Assembly: GCF_023887685.1 (NCBI RefSeq)
Contig: NZ_JAMWMR010000001.1
Span: 62,001 to 126,000, forward strand
Reading direction: 5' to 3'
Length of the DNA stretch: 64,000 nucleotides
DNA from: Streptomyces macrolidinus
GTDB lineage: Bacteria; Actinomycetota; Actinomycetes; Streptomycetales; Streptomycetaceae
Shown one piece after another: positions 59,995-64,000 of the stretch. Each line of letters begins with the position of its first letter. Positions within the stretch are counted from its first letter, which is position 1. A program made the translations under genes and the position numbers. A model generated the notes under the pieces. It was not told the DNA's origin. It saw only the letters and a list, made by a program, of their open reading frames with translations, and searched no databases.

Positions 59995-61931
59995 TTCTTG
60001 TGTCCTCCCGCGACGATCTGCATGGTCTGCTCGGTGCCCGCGTGTCCGGCCCAACTGGGCCGCCTGACCGGGGCGTGCGCGGCGGTCTGCGGCGGCGGCA
60101 CCGCCGTGTCCCGCGGTTCGTCCGCGATGGCCGGGGCCGGGCGCTTCTTCTCCTGCCGCAGCGTCCAGCGCCAGACGAAGACGGGCGAGGCCGTGATCAG
60201 CAGGGCGAACGAGGCCCAGGTGATCATCGCGGGATGGGAGTGGCCGAGCAGGAAGCCCACGACGATCGAGCCGCCGAAGACCAGGATGAAGAACAGATGG
60301 ATCCGGAAGGTCCCGAACAGGGTGTCGGGGCTCGTCGAATCACCCTTGGGCGTCACCACGAACCCGCTCTTGCGGCGCAGCACGGCGTCCATGAGCGAGC
60401 GGGCGTAGACCGGCGCGGACAGCGCCGACATCACCATGCCCGCCACCCCGCCGGAGCCCTCCGGCTCGTGCGGGGAGACGTTGTGCCGGCGGTTCCAGAT
60501 GTACAGGCCGATCTGGAGCGCCGAGGCGTTGCCGTAGAGCATCAGCCAGACCGTCGGGTCGATGTTCACACCCGAGGCGCCGAGCCCCAGGAACAGCGCG
60601 CAACTCAGCGCGGCCAGCATCCAGTTGAGGGCCGACATCGGGTAGAAGACGATCATCATCGTGTAGTTGAAGAGCTTGCCCGGCGGCAGCGAGAAGAAGC
60701 CCTTCCAGTACTGCTTGAGGATCGTCTCGTAGGTCCCCCGCGACCAGCGCAGTTGCTGGGTGAAGAAGTCCGTCCAGGCACCGGGGCCCTCGCCGACCGC
60801 GAGCACGTCCGGGGTGTAGACCGACTTCCACTTCCGCCCGGTGAGCGGGTTGCGGTGGCGGTGCATCTCGAAGCCGGTCGCCATGTCCTCGGTGATCGAG
60901 TCGTACAGACCGCCGATCTGCTGAAGTGCCTTGATCCGTACGGCGTTGGAGGTGCCGACGAACATCGGGGCACCGTAGCGGTTGCCCGCCCGCTGGATCA
61001 GCGCGTGGAAGAGGAACTGCTGCGACTCGGCGGCCTTGGTGACGAAGGTGTCGTAATTGCCGTAGACCTGCGGGCCGATGACGAAGCCGACGTCCGGGTC
61101 GCGGAAGAAGCCGAGCATCCGCTCCAGGTAGTTGGGCAGCGGCACATGGTCGGTGTCGACGGAGGCGAAGTAGTCGTACGCGTCGCCGTGCGCCTGGAGC
61201 CAGGCGTTGTAGTTGCCGTGCTTCGTCCTGGCGCGGTGCGGGCCCTTCGGCTGGTTCCACCGCGCGACGCCCTTGCGGGAGAAGTGGTGGACGCCGAGGC
61301 GCGCGCAGACCGCCTTGACCTCGGGGTCGTCGCCCTCGTCGAGGAGCCAGACATGCAGCAGCCCCCGGTGCCGCAGCCGGACGGCTGCCTCCAGGGTCTT
61401 CGTCACCATCGACAGCGGTTCCTTGCCCGGGACATAGGTGGTGATGAAGGCGACTCGCGTGCCGCTCTCGGGCACCACCGGGATCGGGTCGCGGGCGACC
61501 AGCGTCGCGTGGGCGTTCGACAGGACGTTCATGCAGCGGAAGAACTCGATCAGGCCGATCGAGACGAGCATCACGATGTCGAGGGCCGGCAGGAAGCTGT
61601 AGGTGGGGTGGTCGCGTTCGGTCCAGTGCTCGGGCTGGAGCAGCCAGGCGAACAGCACCAGCGAAAGGAGCGGGGCCGCGCCGAGCATCAGCGCGGCGCG
61701 GATGCGGTGCGGCTCCTGGGAGAGCAGTGAGCGGTAGCGCACCCGGTACGGCTTGGTCGGGTCCGGCTGGGTGAGCGGTCCCGCCAGGCGGCTGTAGTGC
61801 TCGTAGTCGTATCTCGGCAGCGTCGTACGTATCCGGCGGAAGGCGCCGGTGTGGCCGGTGCGGTGCGATGGCCTCCTGAGCTGGGTCGTCTCTGACGGGT
61901 CTGAGTTCGGCCGGGCGCCCGTCGGCGTCAT
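59991..61931 (-). CDS. cslA: Cellulose synthase-like glycosyltransferase CslA
   Basis: The 646-residue protein is a processive GT2 enzyme. A basic N-terminal tail precedes helices (AALMLGAAPLLSLVLFAWLL, ALDIVMLVSIGLIEFFRCMN). The catalytic domain (about 155-400) has VWLLDEGDDPEVK, YDYFASVDTDHVPLP, DSITEDMATGFEMHRH and QLRWSRGTYETILK, the D,DxD,TED,QxxRW set. More membrane helices follow to the end. It makes a beta-glucan at growing hyphal tips, together with GlxA. The ATG at 61931 starts MTPTGARPNS. Confidence 0.95.
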   Translation of the reverse strand: MTPTGARPNSDPSETTQLRRPSHRTGHTGAFRRIRTTLPRYDYEHYSRLAGPLTQPDPTKPYRVRYRSLLSQEPHRIRAALMLGAAPLLSLVLFAWLLQPEHWTERDHPTYSFLPALDIVMLVSIGLIEFFRCMNVLSNAHATLVARDPIPVVPESGTRVAFITTYVPGKEPLSMVTKTLEAAVRLRHRGLLHVWLLDEGDDPEVKAVCARLGVHHFSRKGVARWNQPKGPHRARTKHGNYNAWLQAHGDAYDYFASVDTDHVPLPNYLERMLGFFRDPDVGFVIGPQVYGNYDTFVTKAAESQQFLFHALIQRAGNRYGAPMFVGTSNAVRIKALQQIGGLYDSITEDMATGFEMHRHRNPLTGRKWKSVYTPDVLAVGEGPGAWTDFFTQQLRWSRGTYETILKQYWKGFFSLPPGKLFNYTMMIVFYPMSALNWMLAALSCALFLGLGASGVNIDPTVWLMLYGNASALQIGLYIWNRRHNVSPHEPEGSGGVAGMVMSALSAPVYARSLMDAVLRRKSGFVVTPKGDSTSPDTLFGTFRIHLFFILVFGGSIVVGFLLGHSHPAMITWASFALLITASPVFVWRWTLRQEKKRPAPAIADEPRDTAVPPPQTAAHAPVRRPSWAGHAGTEQTMQIVAGGHKK

Positions 61932-62390
61932 GAGCTGTCCCCCCGCGCGCACAGCGGCGCGTGTTCGTCGGTCGTTCGTCCGCGGTGGTCCTGCGTCGAC
62001 CAGAGCGGACGGGTCAGTGGTGGGTCGGCGTCACGGTGTCCTTTTCCCCCATACCGACACAGAAACCCCACCTGCCGGTTGCAGTGGTGCCCCCCTCGGC
62101 ATCCGTCAGGCGGGGCCCCCATCCCCACGCTGCGCAACCGGCCCGGCCCCCAACTGCCGTGCAGCGGTGGCCGCTTGCAGCCCAGGGTTCTACGGGGTCC
62201 GGCATGATCGCAAGACGCGAAACACGGTGTTTACCGGTCATACCGGTTCATTGGGGTGGTTGTTGGCGTCATTTGGTGCGGTTGGGGTCGCCCGTGTGTG
62301 CGGACGAGGGGGATCTGTTCCCTTACGGGTGCCTGGGGTACGTGCGCGTACCTGCGCGTGGGCGCGCCCCTCGGTCCGTACGACGACATG
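61932..62390. other. Intergenic region upstream of cslA
   Basis: This 459-bp gap between cslA and the tRNA-Lys terminator contains no gene I can support. It holds the cslA promoter region, two small palindromes (AAACAC-G-GTGTTT at 62220-62232, and the TACCGGT direct repeats at about 62232-62248) and a run of GC-rich sequence. No riboswitch motif was recognised. Confidence 0.6.
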
Positions 62391-62426
62391 CGAGAAGGCC
62401 CCTCGCGTATGCGAGGGGCCTTCTCG
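62391..62426. terminator. Hairpin after tRNA-Lys
   Basis: CGAGAAGGCCCCTCGC (62391-62406) pairs exactly with GCGAGGGGCCTTCTCG (62411-62426) around a 4-nt loop. It lies 5 nt beyond the tRNA 3' end on the minus strand. Confidence 0.85.
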
Positions 62427-62430
62427 GTCG

Positions 62431-62504
62431 TGCGCCGCCAGGGACTCGAACCCCGGACCCGCTGATTAAGAGTCAGCTGCTCTAACCAACTGAGCTAGCG
62501 GCGC
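62431..62504 (-). tRNA. tRNA-Lys, anticodon CTT
   Basis: On the minus strand the gene reads GCGCCGCTAGCTCAGTTGGT at the 5' end, with acceptor GCGCCGC paired to GCGGCGC, and an anticodon arm CTGACTCTTAATCAG giving anticodon CTT. The T arm is CCGGGGTTCGAGTCCCTGG. The discriminator is A and no CCA is encoded. Length is 74 nt. Confidence 0.95.
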
Positions 62505-62684
62505 CTGCTGACCTGCATAACTCTACCCGACGCCGAGGGGTGCTCCGAACCAGTGGGGGGACTGCTCCGGGCGGACGGAGCCTGTCCGTCGTTCGTGCCG
62601 TCGGCGGGCGGTTGCGGTGGCCGGGGCGGGGGGCGACGGATACGTACAAAGCAGGACGAATCCAAGCGGTGCGTTCGTTCGGTT

Positions 62685-62724
62685 GTGGACTCGTGGACTC
62701 GTGGACTCGTGGGCTTGTGGACGT
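62685..62724. repeat. Tandem GTGGACTC octamers
   Basis: Three exact octamers begin at 62685, 62693 and 62701, followed by degenerate GTGGGCTT and GTGGACGT. They lie 12 bp before the NlpC/P60 start codon, in its likely leader. Confidence 0.85.
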
Positions 62725-62736
62725 GAGGGGCGTCAT

Positions 62737-63438
62737 ATGGGAGTGCCGGTGTTCGAGGGGGTCGGTCGCGCGAGAGGGCGTGGTCGTCCGGGGCGCGTTC
62801 TCCGGCGATGCCGTGGGGCCTCGGCGCTCGTCGTCGTCGCGGTCCTCGGTGCGGGTCAGGCGGCGCCCGCCGTCGCGACGGTGCACGGGCCGCCGCTGCC
62901 GGGCGCCCCCGCGGGCGGGGAGACCGCCGAGACCCCGCAGGGGCTTCCGGGGGCGCTGTTCGGGGGTCCGGGCGGGGTGCCGGGCCCGCCGCGCTCTCCC
63001 AGGACGACCCGCGCGGAGATCATCAAGCGGGCCAAGAGATGGGTCGCCGCGAAGGTCCCGTACCGCGTGGACGCGTACTGGCGGGACGGGTACCGGCAGG
63101 ACTGCTCCGGCTTCGTCTCGATGGCCTGGAAGCTCGGCGCCAACGAATGGACGGGCAGCCTGGCCGCGCTCGGCGTGCGCGTCTCCAAGGCGAAGCTCCA
63201 GCCCGGCGACATCCTCCTCTTCCACAACCGGGCCAACCCCCGGAAGGGGTCGCACGCCGTCGTCTTCGGCGGCTGGACGAACCGCGCGCACACCTCGTAC
63301 ACCGCCTACGAGCAGACCCCACCGGCCACCCGACGACGCTCCACTCCCTACCGCTACTGGAACAACTCCGCCCGCTACGTGCCCTACCGCTACAAGTACG
63401 TCGTCGCGAGCAAGAGCGCCGAGAACGGCGGGGAGTGA
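62737..63438 (+). CDS. NlpC/P60-family peptidoglycan hydrolase
   Basis: The 233-residue protein has an N-terminal basic stretch and signal helix (ASALVVVAVLGAGQAAPAVA), a Pro/Gly-rich linker and an NlpC/P60-like domain (about 90-230). The nucleophilic Cys is in YRQDCSGFVSMAWKL and the His in RKGSHAVVFGGW, followed by YRYWNNSARYVPYRYKYV. It cleaves cell-wall peptides, probably at D-Glu-meso-Dap bonds. The ATG at 62737 is one of several possible starts. It sits between tRNA-Lys and an LPMO gene of the tip-glycan locus. Confidence 0.85.
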   Translation: MGVPVFEGVGRARGRGRPGRVLRRCRGASALVVVAVLGAGQAAPAVATVHGPPLPGAPAGGETAETPQGLPGALFGGPGGVPGPPRSPRTTRAEIIKRAKRWVAAKVPYRVDAYWRDGYRQDCSGFVSMAWKLGANEWTGSLAALGVRVSKAKLQPGDILLFHNRANPRKGSHAVVFGGWTNRAHTSYTAYEQTPPATRRRSTPYRYWNNSARYVPYRYKYVVASKSAENGGE

Positions 63439-63499
63439 GCGGTTCGCCGTCGACCGTCATTGGTATGGACATGGTCAACCGACGGTCCTACTCTGGGCC

Positions 63500-63513
63500 T
63501 TGGTCTAGACCTG
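63500..63513. promoter_or_regulatory. DasR-responsive element (dre-like) upstream of the LPMO gene
   Basis: TTGGTCTAGACCTG contains the exact palindrome GGTCTAGACC (63502-63511). It fits the DasR box core better than the nagE2 site and lies 43 bp before the LPMO start. Chitin-binding-protein genes in Streptomyces are known DasR targets. Confidence 0.82.
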
Positions 63514-63556
63514 CACGGCTCGATGAACCTCCCCCACGTTCTCCAGGAGCGGCAGT

Positions 63557-64000
63557 ATGCGTACAAGGACCAAGTGGTACGCGGCCATGGTGGGCCTCGC
63601 CACCGCGGCTACGTTCGCACTCTCCGGCGGCACCGCCAGTGCCCATGGCTACACCGACCAGCCCCTGAGCCGGCAGAAGATGTGCGCCGCGGACGGCGGC
63701 ATCGTCAGCGGCTGCGGCGCCATCCAGTGGGAGCCGCAGAGCGTCGAGGGCCCCAAGGGCTTCCCGGCGCTGGGCCCGAGCGACGGGCAGATCTGTTCGG
63801 CCGGGCACACCGAGTTCGGCGTCCTCGACCAGCCGAAGACACCCTCGGGCGCGGACTGGCCCACGACCAAGGTGACCGGCGGGCAGAGCTACACCTTCCG
63901 CTGGCAGTTCACCGCCGCGCACGCCACGACCGACTTCCGGTACTACGTCACCAAGCCGGGCTGGAACCAGGACCACGCCCTGACCCGCGCGGATCTCGAC
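63557..64000 (+). CDS. lpmP: AA10 lytic polysaccharide monooxygenase (5' part, cut by window edge)
   Basis: The first 148 residues are present. A signal peptide (MRTRTKWYAAMVGLATAATF, then ALSGGTASA) is cut just before His30 of HGYTDQPLSR, the N-terminal Cu-binding His of AA10 enzymes. The second His of the brace is His122 in WQFTAAHATTDFRYYVTK. Cys43, Cys53 and Cys80 can make disulfides. It oxidatively cleaves chitin or a tip-associated glycan. A dre-like site upstream suggests GlcNAc regulation. AGGAG precedes the ATG. It is part of the cslA-glxA locus context. Symbol by analogy with S. coelicolor LpmP. Confidence 0.92.
   Translation, partial: MRTRTKWYAAMVGLATAATFALSGGTASAHGYTDQPLSRQKMCAADGGIVSGCGAIQWEPQSVEGPKGFPALGPSDGQICSAGHTEFGVLDQPKTPSGADWPTTKVTGGQSYTFRWQFTAAHATTDFRYYVTKPGWNQDHALTRADLD

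Noticed and set aside
61932-62736. Possible ydaO-type (c-di-AMP) riboswitch near cslA or the NlpC/P60 gene
   Set aside because: No conserved ydaO motif could be found on either strand.
63460-63480. A weak dre-like word (TTGGTATGGACATGG) upstream of the stronger DasR box
   Set aside because: It lacks a proper inverted repeat core; only the GGTCTAGACC site is retained.

Overview
The window is GC-rich actinobacterial chromosome, almost certainly Streptomyces. Evidence is the codon use, the GTG starts, leaderless-looking promoters, and signature gene groups: a cslA-glxA-cslZ locus with an AA10 LPMO, a GlcNAc PTS with DasR-type boxes, a WhiJ-like regulator/DUF397/anti-sigma triad, DUF2017, DUF3618 and DUF1707 proteins. 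Most of it is conserved core; no insertion sequence, integrase or CRISPR array was seen.

Layout. 0-4 kb: an ArsR-type and an Lrp-type regulator, each beside a strong palindrome, then 4-hydroxyphenylpyruvate dioxygenase (hpd) and a GlcD-type FAD dehydrogenase. 4-10 kb: two adjacent RDD membrane proteins, a small membrane protein, and a secreted M6 metalloprotease. 10-13 kb: NAD salvage (pncA, pncB), clpS and a DUF2017 protein. 13.7-17.3 kb: an amino-acid permease, then a CysO-pathway cysteine cluster (JAMM protease mec, a 31-codon leader peptide, the sulfur carrier cysO ending Gly-Gly-Met-Ala, and cysM). A heptamer array, a terminator and a peptidase-like gene remnant follow. 17.8-25.7 kb: lipoproteins, a membrane-anchored PemK/MazF-like protein, an MBL hydrolase, divergent nagE2/nagF around a DasR box, rph, rdgB, tRNA-Leu, a guanidinium exporter behind a guanidine-III riboswitch, a GroES-like protein and Bcp peroxiredoxin. 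25.8-38.3 kb: a bifunctional penicillin-binding protein, a three-gene ABC-2 transporter, and assorted membrane and housekeeping genes.

About 38.3-46 kb is an accessory island with visibly lower GC in its right half. It holds a frameshifted HD protein, a DUF6879 protein, a Nudix hydrolase, a WhiJ-like triad, and a restriction-modification module. That module comprises a C5-cytosine methyltransferase, a NaeI-family endonuclease, a Vsr mismatch nuclease and an McrA-like HNH nuclease.

46-58 kb returns to core-type genes: a SEC-C protein, an ECF sigma factor with a co-transcribed membrane partner, an exported protein resembling a peptidase C-terminus without its catalytic domain, a YidC-like insertase, an oxidoreductase, surface proteins and a class F-type sortase. 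57-64 kb is the hyphal-tip glycan locus: a GH6 hydrolase (cslZ), the copper-radical oxidase glxA overlapping the glycan synthase cslA, tRNA-Lys, an NlpC/P60 hydrolase, and the start of an LPMO gene preceded by a second DasR-type box. The two boxes suggest shared GlcNAc control of sugar uptake and polysaccharide oxidation. All family names come from reading motifs by eye; no database search was run.
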